From: G963674955 sp963674955
GTDB lineage: Bacteria > Desulfobacterota > Desulfovibrionia > Desulfovibrionales > Desulfovibrionaceae
DNA: 64,000 nt
Assembly (NCBI GenBank): GCA_963674955.2
Contig: CAXXKR010000004.1
Location: 434,001 to 498,000, forward strand
Direction: 5' to 3'
Part shown: piece by piece, positions 52,239 to 62,340 of the stretch
Layout: the number at the start of each line of letters is the position of its first letter
How positions within the stretch are numbered: position 1 is the first letter of the stretch
Notes under the pieces: model-generated
What the model was told of the DNA's origin: nothing
Databases searched by the model: none
What the model saw: the letters and a program-made list of their open reading frames with translations, nothing else
Made by a program: the position numbers and the translations under genes

Positions 52239-52991
52239 ATGATAGAGCTTTTCGGTTTTCAAATATCCTGGCGCGATTTGCTGGACATGGGGATCATCTC
52301 CCTCATCTATTATTACATCATTCGCCTTGTCCGGGGAACGAGGGCGGTGGCGGTCATATACGGGCTTGTGCTCGTCCTTTTCGCCTATCACCTTTCCGAT
52401 GTTCTGGGCCTTTACACCCTGAACTGGTTTTTGACCAATTTTCTTGGTTCAATCTTTCTCGTGATCATTATTCTTTTTCGCCGCGACATTAGAAAGGCGC
52501 TGTCACAGCTCGGTGCGGGAAGAATATGGAAACGCGCCCAACAGGTGGAGGAACAATCCCTCAATCAGCTGGTATGGGCCGTCATGTCCATGGCCAAGGA
52601 CAAGGTCGGAGCCATTATCGTCATGGAAAAAAATGTCCCGCTCGGCGATATCGTGGAGCGCGGAGTCGAGATCGACGCCAAAATCAGCAAGGAACTGATC
52701 CGCACCATTTTCCATACGGACACGCCCCTGCATGATGGCGCGGTGATCCTCAGGGGCAGCAGGATAATCGCCGCCTCCTGCGTCCTGCCCCTTTCCTCCA
52801 AATTCCAGGGGCAGACAGTTTTCGGCACCAGGCATAGGGCGGCCCTCGGAATAAGCGAGGAATCCGACTCAATAACAATAATCGTCTCCGAAGAGCGCGG
52901 CGACGTGTCTGTGGCCATAAACGGCAGGCTCACTTCAAGCCTCGACGAAATCCGCCTCAGAAGAGTGATAAAGGGAGCTTTGGAAAGATAA
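52239..52991 (+). CDS. cdaA: Diadenylate cyclase CdaA (c-di-AMP synthase)
   Basis: A 250-residue membrane-bound diadenylate cyclase. Three N-terminal membrane segments precede the DAC domain, whose catalytic motifs are present: DGA in LHDGAVILRG and RHR in GTRHRAALGISEESD. It makes the second messenger c-di-AMP from two ATP. It is directly followed by its regulator gene cdaR (1-base gap) and glmM. Confidence 0.95.
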   Translation: MIELFGFQISWRDLLDMGIISLIYYYIIRLVRGTRAVAVIYGLVLVLFAYHLSDVLGLYTLNWFLTNFLGSIFLVIIILFRRDIRKALSQLGAGRIWKRAQQVEEQSLNQLVWAVMSMAKDKVGAIIVMEKNVPLGDIVERGVEIDAKISKELIRTIFHTDTPLHDGAVILRGSRIIAASCVLPLSSKFQGQTVFGTRHRAALGISEESDSITIIVSEERGDVSVAINGRLTSSLDEIRLRRVIKGALER

Positions 52992-52992
52992 T

Positions 52993-53895
52993 ATGAAACA
53001 TCGCTGGCAATATATGCTCCTGGCCATAGTTTTGGCTGTTTTTTCCTGGTATCTGGTCACGGGTCGGGAAAAGGTGGAAACCCTGGTTTCCATGTCTCTG
53101 GAAATAATTAATCCTCCCCAGGGCTTGATCATAGACGAGGGAATGGTCGACACGATCCAGGTCAGGGTCAGGGGTCCCAAAGGCCTTGTCCGGGCATTGA
53201 GCACCAGGCAATTCGCATATCCTCTGGACATGGGCAAACTTGAGGTTGGAGAGAACATCATAGAATTCGAAGAGAAAAGGATTCCTCTTTCCAAAGCTTA
53301 CGAGGTTGTAGAGATAAAGCCCAAACGCCTGACCCTGACGGTTGATCGACTGACTGAAAAAAACATTCAGGTTATTCCTGACTGGAAAGGCGACCTGAAT
53401 GACAATTATCAACTTCTGGGCACAAACGTTTCTCCGAAATTCATAACCATTCGCGGGCCTGAGTCGATTCTCAAGCAGATAACGCAGGTCAAGGCTCAGG
53501 CTTTGATGGACTTTGACGAACCTCCTTCAGCCTGGAGCGAGGACGTGATAATAAACCTCCCCTCGCAAGTGGAAATTGAGCCCAGGCAGGTGAGGGTTGA
53601 TTTGAATTTCGGCCCTAAGCTGAAGCAGGTCTGGATAAAGGTGCATCTTGACGTTGACTCTCCGGATTCACTGACTGTAAAGGTTCGCCAGGATTTTGTT
53701 CGCCTTCTGCTGGAAGGGCCGGTATCCCTTTTTGAAATCGACGAATTTCGCAAGGACGTCAAAGCCACATTGCGCATCAGCGACGCCATTGCCTCCGGCA
53801 ATCACGATCTTGAATACCAGGTCGAACTTCCAAAAAGTTGCAGGCTTGAGCGCCGGAATCCTGAAACAGTCGAAATCAATGTAAAGAAAAAATAA
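52993..53895 (+). CDS. cdaR: YbbR-domain protein (CdaR-like regulator of CdaA)
   Basis: A 300-residue protein with one N-terminal membrane anchor (MLLAIVLAVFSWYLV) and two to three YbbR-type beta repeats outside the membrane, e.g. around VRVRGPKGLVRAL. In Firmicutes CdaR binds CdaA and modulates c-di-AMP production. It starts 1 base after cdaA and is 39 bp before glmM. Confidence 0.85.
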   Translation: MKHRWQYMLLAIVLAVFSWYLVTGREKVETLVSMSLEIINPPQGLIIDEGMVDTIQVRVRGPKGLVRALSTRQFAYPLDMGKLEVGENIIEFEEKRIPLSKAYEVVEIKPKRLTLTVDRLTEKNIQVIPDWKGDLNDNYQLLGTNVSPKFITIRGPESILKQITQVKAQALMDFDEPPSAWSEDVIINLPSQVEIEPRQVRVDLNFGPKLKQVWIKVHLDVDSPDSLTVKVRQDFVRLLLEGPVSLFEIDEFRKDVKATLRISDAIASGNHDLEYQVELPKSCRLERRNPETVEINVKKK

Positions 53896-53934
53896 ATCCT
53901 GATTGGATTTTTCCGTCAGGATTTTGGAGTAAAT

Positions 53935-55287
53935 ATGAACGACCGCCTATTCGGCACGGACGGTCTGCGCGGCCAGGTCAACCTTTTCCCCATGACGCCC
54001 GAGATCGCTCTCAGGCTTGGCCTTGCTGCCGGGCAATATTTCCGCAACGGTTCAAAACGTCATCGCGTGGTCATCGGAAAGGATACGCGTCTTTCCGGCT
54101 ACGTGTTCGAAACCGCACTGACCTCGGGGCTTTGCGCAACCGGCATGGACGTTTTCCTTGTGGGACCGTTGCCCACTCCGGCCATATCGTTCCTTACCAG
54201 AAACATGCGCGCCGATCTCGGCGTGGTCATCTCCGCGTCTCACAACCCGTTTCACGACAACGGGATCAAGTTCTTCGACCGCAACGGCTTCAAGCTGGAC
54301 GACAAGGTTGAGGAAGAGATTTCCAACATGGTTTTGTCCGACCAAAGCAATTGGGATTATCCCAAGCCGGAAGACATAGGCAGGGCGCACCGCATCGTGG
54401 ACAGCCGGGGCCGCTACATTGTTTATCTCAAGAACAGCCTGCCCCAGCACATGACCCTGGACGGCATGAAAATCGTGCTTGATTGCGCCAACGGCGCCGC
54501 CTACGGAGTCGCACCGCAGATTCTAGAAGAGCTGGGGGCCGAGGTCGTCTGCCTTGGCATCAAGCCCAACGGCCTGAACATCAACGACAAGTGCGGCTCC
54601 CTGTATCCAGAAGTCATTTCCAGGGCCGTGCAGGAAGAGAAGGCGGATATCGGCCTTGCCCTGGACGGTGACGCCGACAGGCTGATCGTCGTGGACGAAA
54701 ACGGCATGATAATCGACGGCGACCAGAACATGGCCCTTTGCGCCCTGGATTTGATGGAGCGCGGAAAGCTGGTAAACAACACCCTGGTGGCGACGGTCAT
54801 GAGCAACATGGCCCTGGAAGTGTTCATGAAAGACCATGGCGGCAGGCTGCTGCGCACCCCGGTGGGCGACAGGCACGTCATGGAAGCCATGCTCCGCGAA
54901 GGCGCGATTCTGGGCGGTGAACAGTCCGGGCACCTCATTTTCATGGAATACGGAACCACGGGCGACGGAATGCTCGCGGCATTGCAGCTCTTGCGCATCA
55001 TGAGGGACAAGGACAAGCCCTTGTCCGAACTTGCGCATCTTATCCAGCCGTTTCCCCAGGTATTGAAAAACGTGCACGTGGAAAGAAAAATACCGTTCGA
55101 CGATTCACCCAAGGTCCAGGAGGCCGTGGACCGGATTCAAAGGGAAATGGAAGGCAACGGCCGGGTGCTGTTGCGTTATTCCGGAACTGAATCCGTGGCG
55201 CGGGTCATGGTCGAAGGGCGGGACGCCGACAAGGTCGAGGAATATTCGTCGCAATTGGTGGAAATACTGGAAAAACACTTGCGCTAG
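53935..55287 (+). CDS. glmM: Phosphoglucosamine mutase
   Basis: A 450-residue enzyme producing glucosamine-1-phosphate for peptidoglycan and LPS. The phosphoserine loop is [12 protein letters not shown], the metal loop is LDGDADR and sugar-binding is GGEQSGH. GlmM can bind and inhibit CdaA in Firmicutes, making the cdaA-cdaR-glmM order functionally meaningful. Confidence 0.96.
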   Translation: MNDRLFGTDGLRGQVNLFPMTPEIALRLGLAAGQYFRNGSKRHRVVIGKDTRLSGYVFETALTSGLCATGMDVFLVGPLPTPAISFLTRNMRADLGVVISASHNPFHDNGIKFFDRNGFKLDDKVEEEISNMVLSDQSNWDYPKPEDIGRAHRIVDSRGRYIVYLKNSLPQHMTLDGMKIVLDCANGAAYGVAPQILEELGAEVVCLGIKPNGLNINDKCGSLYPEVISRAVQEEKADIGLALDGDADRLIVVDENGMIIDGDQNMALCALDLMERGKLVNNTLVATVMSNMALEVFMKDHGGRLLRTPVGDRHVMEAMLREGAILGGEQSGHLIFMEYGTTGDGMLAALQLLRIMRDKDKPLSELAHLIQPFPQVLKNVHVERKIPFDDSPKVQEAVDRIQREMEGNGRVLLRYSGTESVARVMVEGRDADKVEEYSSQLVEILEKHLR

Positions 55288-55342
55288 AACTGTTGGGGCG
55301 GAAAGCGGGAGATTCCAACTAAACACAAGAGGGAGAGAGCCA

Positions 55343-56203
55343 ATGGAAATCAGAAAAGTCGTAATCCCCGTAGCAGGATGGGGCACCCGCTCCTTGCCGG
55401 CCACCAAGAATATTCCAAAGGAAATGCTGCCCATCTACAAAAAGCCCGTGGTCCAGTGCGTTGTCGAAGAGGCAATGGCGGCCGGACTGACCGATGTGGT
55501 TTTCATCAACAATCAATACAAGAAAATCATCGAAGATCACTTTGACCACAACCTGTCTCTTGAGAACACACTGGAGCGTTCCGGGAAGACTGATATGCTT
55601 GACGAGGTCAAGCGCGTGGCCGAGATGGTGAACATCATATCCGTGAGACAGAAACAGCAATTGGGTCTCGGCCATGCGGTTCTCTGCGCCAAGGAGGTCT
55701 GCAAGAACGACCCCTTCGGCGTGATGGTCGGAGACGACCTCATGTTCGGAGAGGGCGCAGGCATTTCACAACTCCTAGATGCCGCACGTGAAGAGAACAT
55801 GGCGGTTGTCGGGGTCATTGAGGTTCCCAAGTCGAAAGTCAGCAGATACGGCATAGTACAGGGCGAAGAGTATGCGCCCGGCATGTACAAGGTCAGCAAA
55901 CTGGTAGAAAAACCATCGGTTGAGGAAGCTCCGTCAAGGCTGGCCATTGTCGGACGTTATGTGCTGCTTCCGGAAATCTTCAGGCACCTTGAAAACCAGA
56001 AGCCCGGCGTGGGCGGCGAGATACAACTCACCGACGCCCTGCAGGGACTGGCCGACGAGAACAAGCTTTTGGCAGTGAAGCTGCGAGGCCAAAGGTTTGA
56101 TGCCGGAGACTGGGTTGACTACCTCACAGCCAATATTTATTTCGCCTTGCAGGACGAAAGCCTCAGCGACGATCTTTCCACCAGACTCAAGGAGCTTTTA
56201 TAG
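55343..56203 (+). CDS. galU: UTP-glucose-1-phosphate uridylyltransferase
   Basis: A 286-residue nucleotidyltransferase. The N-terminal GWGTRSLPATKNIPKEMLP motif contains the nucleotide and catalytic residues; VEKPSVEEAPS is also typical. It makes UDP-glucose for envelope polysaccharides. It lies 55 bp after glmM. Confidence 0.95.
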   Translation: MEIRKVVIPVAGWGTRSLPATKNIPKEMLPIYKKPVVQCVVEEAMAAGLTDVVFINNQYKKIIEDHFDHNLSLENTLERSGKTDMLDEVKRVAEMVNIISVRQKQQLGLGHAVLCAKEVCKNDPFGVMVGDDLMFGEGAGISQLLDAAREENMAVVGVIEVPKSKVSRYGIVQGEEYAPGMYKVSKLVEKPSVEEAPSRLAIVGRYVLLPEIFRHLENQKPGVGGEIQLTDALQGLADENKLLAVKLRGQRFDAGDWVDYLTANIYFALQDESLSDDLSTRLKELL

Positions 56204-56275
56204 CCTTCGTCCACGGCCACGGCCGCAAACCAGTGAAGCAGGACCGGGCCGACAGAGGCCCGGGCACGTTGTAAG

Positions 56276-58639
56276 ATGAGCGATTTCTGGCAGATAATAC
56301 TCATGAGTCCTCCTTATTCCGAGTTGACTTATGAGCGCCCAGAGCATTTTCCCGTTCCCCCGGACAAGATGCAGCCCGGTCTCAGGGTTCTCGTGCCTCT
56401 TGGCAACTCGCTACGAGTCGGAATCCTTTCAGGCCGGTCAACCGAGCGCCTTCCGGAATCAGTGGTCGTCAAGCCAATGCTCTGGCCCCTGGAAAGTAAT
56501 CCCGCCCTTTCTCCAGACTATATCGAAATGGCCGAGACGCTGGCATCAAGGCAGATGTCGCCTTTGGGCAGGATACTGGAAGCAATCCTGCCTTGCGGCC
56601 TGAGAAGCACAGCCCTGACCTTCTCGGTTGACGACCCGGATATCCCGAAAATAATTTCCCCCAAGGCCTTAAGGAAAATGCCGGTTCAGGAACTGGCCGC
56701 GCTTTCCGCTGTCTGGAGGGATGGTCGAATGAAGGTCAGGGTTTGTCCCTGCGGCGACGGTGAGGATTCGTTTTTTTCGCTGGCCTCGGACCCTCCCTGG
56801 CGGGTTCGGCCAAACGCCAAAAGGCAGATCAATGTTCTTGAGCATCTTTTGGAAAATGGACCGCAAACTCCGGGTGCCTTGAACAAGATTCTGGGGCAGG
56901 GCGCTTCCCAGGTGGCCGTACGTCTTGCGTCAGCAGGTTTGCTTTTGTCCGGTCCTGGGCCGAATGACGGATCGGATATCGATCAAGTGGACATTGGAGA
57001 AAATGTCCTTGACGGCCTGACGCCTACCGAAGAGCAGGAACAGGCCCTGGCCGTCCTGATGGAAAAGTTCGACTCGGAAAAGGGCGACACCATACTTGTC
57101 CATGGTGTTACAGGCAGCGGCAAGACTTACATTTATCTGCGAATGGTCAGACGCTGCCTTGAGTCAGGGCGTTCCGCCGTTTTACTCGCTCCGGAGGTGG
57201 CACTGGCCGGAAGGCTTTGGAAATCCGTTAGCGCGGCCTTTCCCGAGGAAACAAAATATTTCTACCACGGCTACCAAAGCAGAAAGAAACGTGAATCCAC
57301 CTTTTTGGATATTTCTGCGGGAGATGCTCCGGCCATAGTGGTGGGAACCCGCTCCGCATTGTTCTTGCCGGTAAGGGACATGGGCCTCGCCGTACTGGAC
57401 GAGGAACATGATGAGTCCTTCAAGCAGGAGGAGCGACTCTCCTATCAGGCCAAGGAAGTGGCGTATTTCCGCATTCAAAAGTCCGGGGGGCTGCTTCTGC
57501 TCGGCTCGGCAACGCCGGACGTTAAGACCTATCACGCAGCCGGGCTTGGGGTCATACCGAAGGTCACACTGCTTGAAAGAATCGGCGAGAGCAGGCTTCC
57601 AAGCATGGAACTCGTGGACATGACCGGCAATAACGACCCTGAAACGCCCTTTGCGGAAAAGACGGTTCAAGAGTTGAAAGCGGTCATCAAGGCCGGCGAG
57701 CAGGCCGTCATCATGCTCAACCGCCGAGGCTACGCTCCCTTGATGTATTGTCTTGATTGCGGAGAGGTCGTCAGGTGCAGCGAGTGCAAGGTGGGCATGA
57801 CCTACCACAAGGGAAGGGAGATGCTGGTTTGTCACTATTGCGGGCAAAGCCACAACTACCCGATGCTCTGTTCCGGATGCGGAGGGGCCAACTTCTTGCC
57901 CATGGGCGAGGGCACCGAAAAGCTTGAGGAGCAGCTGAACAAGATATTGCCGCATGATGCCGGAGTGTTGAGGCTTGATCGGGATTCCACGCGCAGGCAC
58001 GAAAGAATGGACCAGATTCTAGACGATTTTGCCAGCGGAAAGGCGCAGGTTCTGGTGGGTACTCAAATGCTTTCCAAGGGCCATCATTTTCCCAATGTGA
58101 CGCTTGTGATTGTGGCCAACGGCGACTTGGGCCTGAACCTTCCAGACTATCGGTCCTCGGAACGAAGTTTTCAGCTCCTGTTGCAGGTTTCCGGCAGGGC
58201 GGGACGTGGAGACAAACCCGGAAAGGTTTTGATCCAGACCAAGAACCCCCATCATCCGTTCTGGGGCAATGTACTTGACGGAGACTATGTCAAATTTTTC
58301 AATGAGGAAGTGGAGAAAAGGCAGCGGTATGGTTATCCGCCCTTTGTCAAACTCGGTCTCATCAGGATCAGTTTTCCGGCCGGCTGGCCGGAAGGGCAGA
58401 GCGTTCTTTCAATTCTGGGCGGACACATGAGAAAAACAGCTTCCAGCCTTGGAGTCACCGTCCTTGGACCTGCTCCGGCCCCGTTGAACAGGCTCAAGGG
58501 ACGGGAACGTTTCAATTGTCTGGTAAAAGCTGGAGACTGGAAGGATGTCAGAACTCTTTTCTCCTCCCTCAGGCAGACTCTGCCGGGAAATTCAAAGCTC
58601 AGGCTCTCTCTGGACCTCGATCCGGTGAACATGCTTTGA
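56276..58639 (+). CDS. priA: Primosomal protein N' (replication restart helicase PriA)
   Basis: A 787-residue helicase. Walker A is GVTGSGKTYIY and the DEXH box is DEEHDESFKQEE. Eight zinc-binding Cys are visible in four pairs (CLDC, CSEC, CHYC, CSGC) at about residues 495-545. Helicase motifs V-VI appear as GTQMLSKGHHFPN and QVSGRAGRG. The length is slightly above E. coli PriA. Confidence 0.96.
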   Translation: MSDFWQIILMSPPYSELTYERPEHFPVPPDKMQPGLRVLVPLGNSLRVGILSGRSTERLPESVVVKPMLWPLESNPALSPDYIEMAETLASRQMSPLGRILEAILPCGLRSTALTFSVDDPDIPKIISPKALRKMPVQELAALSAVWRDGRMKVRVCPCGDGEDSFFSLASDPPWRVRPNAKRQINVLEHLLENGPQTPGALNKILGQGASQVAVRLASAGLLLSGPGPNDGSDIDQVDIGENVLDGLTPTEEQEQALAVLMEKFDSEKGDTILVHGVTGSGKTYIYLRMVRRCLESGRSAVLLAPEVALAGRLWKSVSAAFPEETKYFYHGYQSRKKRESTFLDISAGDAPAIVVGTRSALFLPVRDMGLAVLDEEHDESFKQEERLSYQAKEVAYFRIQKSGGLLLLGSATPDVKTYHAAGLGVIPKVTLLERIGESRLPSMELVDMTGNNDPETPFAEKTVQELKAVIKAGEQAVIMLNRRGYAPLMYCLDCGEVVRCSECKVGMTYHKGREMLVCHYCGQSHNYPMLCSGCGGANFLPMGEGTEKLEEQLNKILPHDAGVLRLDRDSTRRHERMDQILDDFASGKAQVLVGTQMLSKGHHFPNVTLVIVANGDLGLNLPDYRSSERSFQLLLQVSGRAGRGDKPGKVLIQTKNPHHPFWGNVLDGDYVKFFNEEVEKRQRYGYPPFVKLGLIRISFPAGWPEGQSVLSILGGHMRKTASSLGVTVLGPAPAPLNRLKGRERFNCLVKAGDWKDVRTLFSSLRQTLPGNSKLRLSLDLDPVNML

Positions 58640-58745
58640 GCCTTGCGCCTGAATCTCGACAGATGTGAATAATGCGGATATGTTGATTATTCCTGTTGGA
58701 AGTGAACAATCGGTTAAACTTGATATATTGAAAGAGAGATATGGA

Positions 58746-59261
58746 ATGAAAAGAGTTGTTATCATGGTCATGGCCGTCTGTCTGATGTCGGCGTTTGTCG
58801 GCGGCACGGCCCTGGCTCAGCAGAAAGTCGGATTCGTCAATCCGCACAGAATCATAAACGAATCGAAAATCGGGAAATTGGCCCAAAACGACTTGAGCAA
58901 GCTCGGCAAGGAAAAGGACAAGATAATTCGCGAGAGCGCTAAAAAAATCAATTCCATCCAGCAGGAGATAAGCAGCGGAAATCTTTCGCCCAACCAGCAA
59001 CGACTCAAGGAGGACGAGCTTCAGCTTTTGTACGACAAGCATGACGAACTTGTTGAAAATGCCAATATCGATTTGAAAAAGAAAGAAGATGAACTTATAG
59101 CCCACATAATGCAGATAGCCGACAAGTCGCTTAAGATGATCGCCAAGAGGGATGGATACTCAATGGTTTTAACCAATGTTCAGGCTGAGATTGTAGGCTA
59201 CATCGATCCGTCTGTGGATTTAACCGACCTGATTATCAAGGAGCTTGATAGCGGCAATTAA
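58746..59261 (+). CDS. OmpH/Skp-family periplasmic chaperone
   Basis: A 171-residue protein with a signal peptide (MKRVVIMVMAVCLMS ending ALAQ) and a long coiled-coil, the tentacle of Skp-like chaperones that carry outer-membrane proteins. It begins QKVGFVNPHRIINES, the usual OmpH start. The ATG at 58746 opens the signal peptide; the upstream part of the frame is not native. The next gene starts 25 bp after its stop. Confidence 0.85.
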   Translation: MKRVVIMVMAVCLMSAFVGGTALAQQKVGFVNPHRIINESKIGKLAQNDLSKLGKEKDKIIRESAKKINSIQQEISSGNLSPNQQRLKEDELQLLYDKHDELVENANIDLKKKEDELIAHIMQIADKSLKMIAKRDGYSMVLTNVQAEIVGYIDPSVDLTDLIIKELDSGN

Positions 59262-59286
59262 CAAACAAGAAATGATGGTTTTGCAC

Positions 59287-60732
59287 ATGAATAAAAAAAC
59301 TTTCACGCTTGTTTTCCTTTTGATTCAGTTGTCATGCATGCTGGCCTTCGCTGTTGCCGAAGCAGGTGCCTGGGGAGAGATACGTTACGCCGACAGGATG
59401 CTGAATATCCGAGCTGGTCGCAGTGCGGGAGCAGAGCACGTCAAGACTCTTCAGCCTCATGATTATGTGAAAGTGGACTTCATAAGGGACGGCTGGTGCG
59501 CCGTGTTTGATGTCAACGCTCCCACCCGCGACGAAAGCAAGGCCATCGGCTATGCCAAGGCCGAATTTTTACAGCCCGTCAAGGATGGAGTGCTTCTTAA
59601 GGCTCAGGCCGATCCGGATCAATGGGGAGAAATCCGTTACGCGGACAGGAATTTGAACGTCCGCGAGGCGAGAGACCGTTTCTCGGAGCATGTGCGCACT
59701 CTTTACGAGGGCGACAAGGTAAAGGTTGATTTCCTGAAGGACGAATGGATTGCCGTCTTTGAGCTTGATGAAAAGGTCAGGGATGAAAGCAAGGCCATCG
59801 GCTATGCAAACGCCAAGTATCTAAAGCCGGTGTCAGGGGAAAAGACAATTATCATAAGCGCCACGGCTTCCTCCAGCAAGGCCCCCAGCCAGGAGCCCGG
59901 CGTTGTTCAAACTGAAAAGGCCGAACCGGAATCAGCCTCATCCGGATGGGGTGAGATCAGGCGTAGCGAAAAGAGATTCGCCCTGAAACGCACCCGAAGC
60001 AGAAATTCAGGTCGAACAGTCGTTATCGAACCGGGAACCGGGTTCAAAACCGCTTTTCTGAAAAACGGCTGGTATGCGGTTTTCAAGGAAGATGAAACCA
60101 TCCGGGACGAAAAAAGGGCCATCGGTTATGTGTCCATTGAGACATTGGAATCTCCGGAAGAAGAGGTGCTTGTTCCGAAAAAAGCGCCTTTGCCCATGAT
60201 CGTCGAGAAAGAAAGAATCGACGACCTGGACGCAGAAGGCCAACCACCGGCAGTCGCAGCCCTTCCTCCTGTTGTCGAACCGTCCCCCGCAGCCCCGGCC
60301 CCGGCGCTCAAGGAACCTGCGGTCGAGGTTCCGGCCGCACCTGTCAAAACTGAGCCTGAAAAAAAGATGCCTCCCGCCGTTGACTACTCCCAGGCCGAGG
60401 ACAGCATGTCGCCCAAGGCCGACACCATCAAGCACGGCTACAAATACAAGATAGTTGAAAAAACAGACGCCCTGGACGGCAATGTGAAACAATTGCTGTT
60501 GCGTATTTTTCTTGACGTGGATGTCCTGCCTGAAGAATCCGATCTAAAGGATTTCGCCACAACCATCTGGAAGACGGAACGCCAAAGCGGCAAGGAAATG
60601 CTCATGGACATTTATCTGCCGGGAATGAACATGCGCGGACTTTCATACATTTTCGCCAGATTCAATGATCAGGGACTTCTCGAATTCTGGACAAGGGATA
60701 CTGTTCTTTTCGGCACCAAATTCATGAACTAG
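59287..60732 (+). CDS. Secreted protein with three SH3-like repeats and a C-terminal unknown domain
   Basis: A 481-residue exported protein with a signal peptide through AEAGA. Three repeats of about 70 residues each open with WGEIR(Y/R) and close with RDE(S/K)KAIGY, with VKVDF and GW-AVF between; they occupy about residues 29-110, 115-195 and 220-295. They resemble bacterial SH3 domains that bind cell-wall peptides. A Pro/Ala-rich linker follows, then a 110-residue domain I do not recognise. The start is uncertain; Shine-Dalgarno is poor. It may belong with the OmpH gene upstream. Confidence 0.75.
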   Translation: MNKKTFTLVFLLIQLSCMLAFAVAEAGAWGEIRYADRMLNIRAGRSAGAEHVKTLQPHDYVKVDFIRDGWCAVFDVNAPTRDESKAIGYAKAEFLQPVKDGVLLKAQADPDQWGEIRYADRNLNVREARDRFSEHVRTLYEGDKVKVDFLKDEWIAVFELDEKVRDESKAIGYANAKYLKPVSGEKTIIISATASSSKAPSQEPGVVQTEKAEPESASSGWGEIRRSEKRFALKRTRSRNSGRTVVIEPGTGFKTAFLKNGWYAVFKEDETIRDEKRAIGYVSIETLESPEEEVLVPKKAPLPMIVEKERIDDLDAEGQPPAVAALPPVVEPSPAAPAPALKEPAVEVPAAPVKTEPEKKMPPAVDYSQAEDSMSPKADTIKHGYKYKIVEKTDALDGNVKQLLLRIFLDVDVLPEESDLKDFATTIWKTERQSGKEMLMDIYLPGMNMRGLSYIFARFNDQGLLEFWTRDTVLFGTKFMN

Positions 60733-60749
60733 AATTCAATTGATGAAAG

Positions 60750-60780
60750 AAAAAGGCGGACAGGTAGTCCGCCTTTTTTT
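60750..60780. terminator. Bidirectional rho-independent terminator
   Basis: AAAAAGGCGGAC, loop AGGTA, GTCCGCCTTTTT; it lies between the convergent SH3 gene and the zinc-ribbon gene. Confidence 0.92.
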
Positions 60781-60784
60781 GTGT

Positions 60785-61225
60785 CTATTCCCCGAACAGG
60801 GGGATGGGGGTTTTGAGCAGGTCGCCGTTTACGCGTTCGCGTATGGATTTTTTGGTGAAGGGAAATTTTGAGGATGCTGAGATCATGTATGAATTGCCGC
60901 AATTGCAGCATTGCCAGTGGCTGCCGTGTTCCTGCAGATGAACGAGGAGTCCGTCGCGATCATAGCAAAGCTGGCAAAACGGACCCTTTTTCTTGGAACC
61001 TTCACGTATCCAGTATTTTTGTCCGTCAAACTCGATGTCTTCCGAAATATCCAGCACTTCGGCGACTTCGGACAACTGTCTTTTCAGGATTTCATTTTCC
61101 TCGTAAACCGCCAGATATTCGTCCTGCAAACTCTTCAACAGGGTCTTGGCCTCGGAAATCATGCCTTTTCCAACCAAGTCGAAAACCCGTTTGTATCCGG
61201 TTGCATTGATAATGGACTTGATCAT
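60785..61225 (-). CDS. Coiled-coil zinc-ribbon protein of unknown function
   Basis: A 146-residue protein. The N-terminal half is helical and coiled-coil-like (EYLAVYEENEILKRQLSEV). The C-terminal half has two CxxC pairs, CQLC and CNCG, spaced by about 25 residues, as in a zinc ribbon, with a preceding KYW-(I)REGSKKKGPF stretch. It is a stand-alone gene; I have seen similar proteins in phage-related contexts but cannot assign a function. Confidence 0.7.
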   Translation of the reverse strand: MIKSIINATGYKRVFDLVGKGMISEAKTLLKSLQDEYLAVYEENEILKRQLSEVAEVLDISEDIEFDGQKYWIREGSKKKGPFCQLCYDRDGLLVHLQEHGSHWQCCNCGNSYMISASSKFPFTKKSIRERVNGDLLKTPIPLFGE

Positions 61226-61317
61226 CGCCCTCTCCCCTGAAATTTGTTTTCCCGCTTACTATACCTTTATCGGCCAAAGATATCGGGTACTTTAGGCTTC
61301 TGATCAATACGGAAAGG

Positions 61318-62043
61318 TCAAATCAGGCTTCGAATTATCATGAGCAGGCCGAGAATGAGAATCAGGGCGTTGATCAGGCTGCGATAGCTTTTGTCGTTCA
61401 GACGATTATAGCAACGGGCCCCGGCGAACACGGAAATGGCCAGGACCGGAAATCCCACTGCAAGGTAGGTGAGAACGTCACGGGTTATGAGTCCGGCCTG
61501 GGCGTGCATGGAGGAAATGAAGACGCCCGCCACGAGAAAATAGATGACCATGTTCGCCTTGATCTCGTCCTTGCTCCAGGGTTGCAGCGAGGTGAAGATG
61601 ATGACGGGCGGGCCGTTGGCGCCGATGCTCCCGCCAAGGCAACCAGCGGAAAAACCGGCCAATATCGCCCAGAAATTGCCGAGCTTTCTGGCCGGGGCCG
61701 AAGCCAGGAGCGAATAAAGGCTGAACAGGAATATTATGATTCCGGTCATGAGGGTAAGGACAGAAACCTGGACCGTCTTCAGGATGTAAACGCCGATGGG
61801 TATCCCGGGCAGGGTGGCCACAAGCATGGGCACGTAGCGTTTCCAGCGGCAATGCCTGTGCAGTTGAATGATCAGGGTGCCGTTTATGTAAAAAGCGAAA
61901 AGAGCGACCAGCGGTATGACTGTCTTGATATCGATGAATTGCGACAGCAGGGGCAGGGCGATCATGATGGAGCCGAACCCTGAAAAGCCCTGCACAAATC
62001 CCGCAAAGGCCACCACGAGGCCCAGCAGCAAAAAGTCGTGCAT
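61318..62043 (-). CDS. TauE/SafE-family exporter
   Basis: A 241-residue membrane protein with about seven to eight segments. The N-terminal LVVAFAGFVQGFSGFGSIMIALP and the second-repeat GGSIGANGPPVIIF motifs are characteristic of the two-repeat TauE/SafE (sulfite/organosulfur exporter) fold. It is encoded 9 bp after a 70-residue gene on the same strand. Sulfite export fits a sulfate reducer, but substrates vary within the family. Confidence 0.88.
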   Translation of the reverse strand: MHDFLLLGLVVAFAGFVQGFSGFGSIMIALPLLSQFIDIKTVIPLVALFAFYINGTLIIQLHRHCRWKRYVPMLVATLPGIPIGVYILKTVQVSVLTLMTGIIIFLFSLYSLLASAPARKLGNFWAILAGFSAGCLGGSIGANGPPVIIFTSLQPWSKDEIKANMVIYFLVAGVFISSMHAQAGLITRDVLTYLAVGFPVLAISVFAGARCYNRLNDKSYRSLINALILILGLLMIIRSLI

Positions 62044-62052
62044 AAGGGGCTC

Positions 62053-62265
62053 CTATTTCTTCAAGAGCTTGAACCTGTCGTCCTTGATCTCCACCAGTCC
62101 GTCCGAGGCCATTTCCCGCAACAGGGGTTCGATCTTGTCCAGGTCTTCAGGGGTTATGAATATCTCGGCCTGATTGATTATGTAGTCCAGGGGCAGGTAT
62201 TCGGCGCGGCCTCTCTTGAAGGTGGCGATCAGGTAATCGCGTGTCAGATTTTTTGTGGGAGCCAT
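62053..62265 (-). CDS. Small winged-helix-like protein
   Basis: A 70-residue protein predicted to be a compact helical / wing fold (TRDYLIATFKRGRAEYLPLDYI, and a terminal DGLVEIKDDRFKLL wing). No clear family. It lies 9 bp upstream of the TauE exporter gene and may regulate it. Confidence 0.6.
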   Translation of the reverse strand: MAPTKNLTRDYLIATFKRGRAEYLPLDYIINQAEIFITPEDLDKIEPLLREMASDGLVEIKDDRFKLLKK

Positions 62266-62340
62266 TTTGACCTCATTCTATTAAGTGAGGCCAATGGATA
62301 GGTGAAACAACGCGTCAAAGTCAAGGATTGAAAAAGGGGC

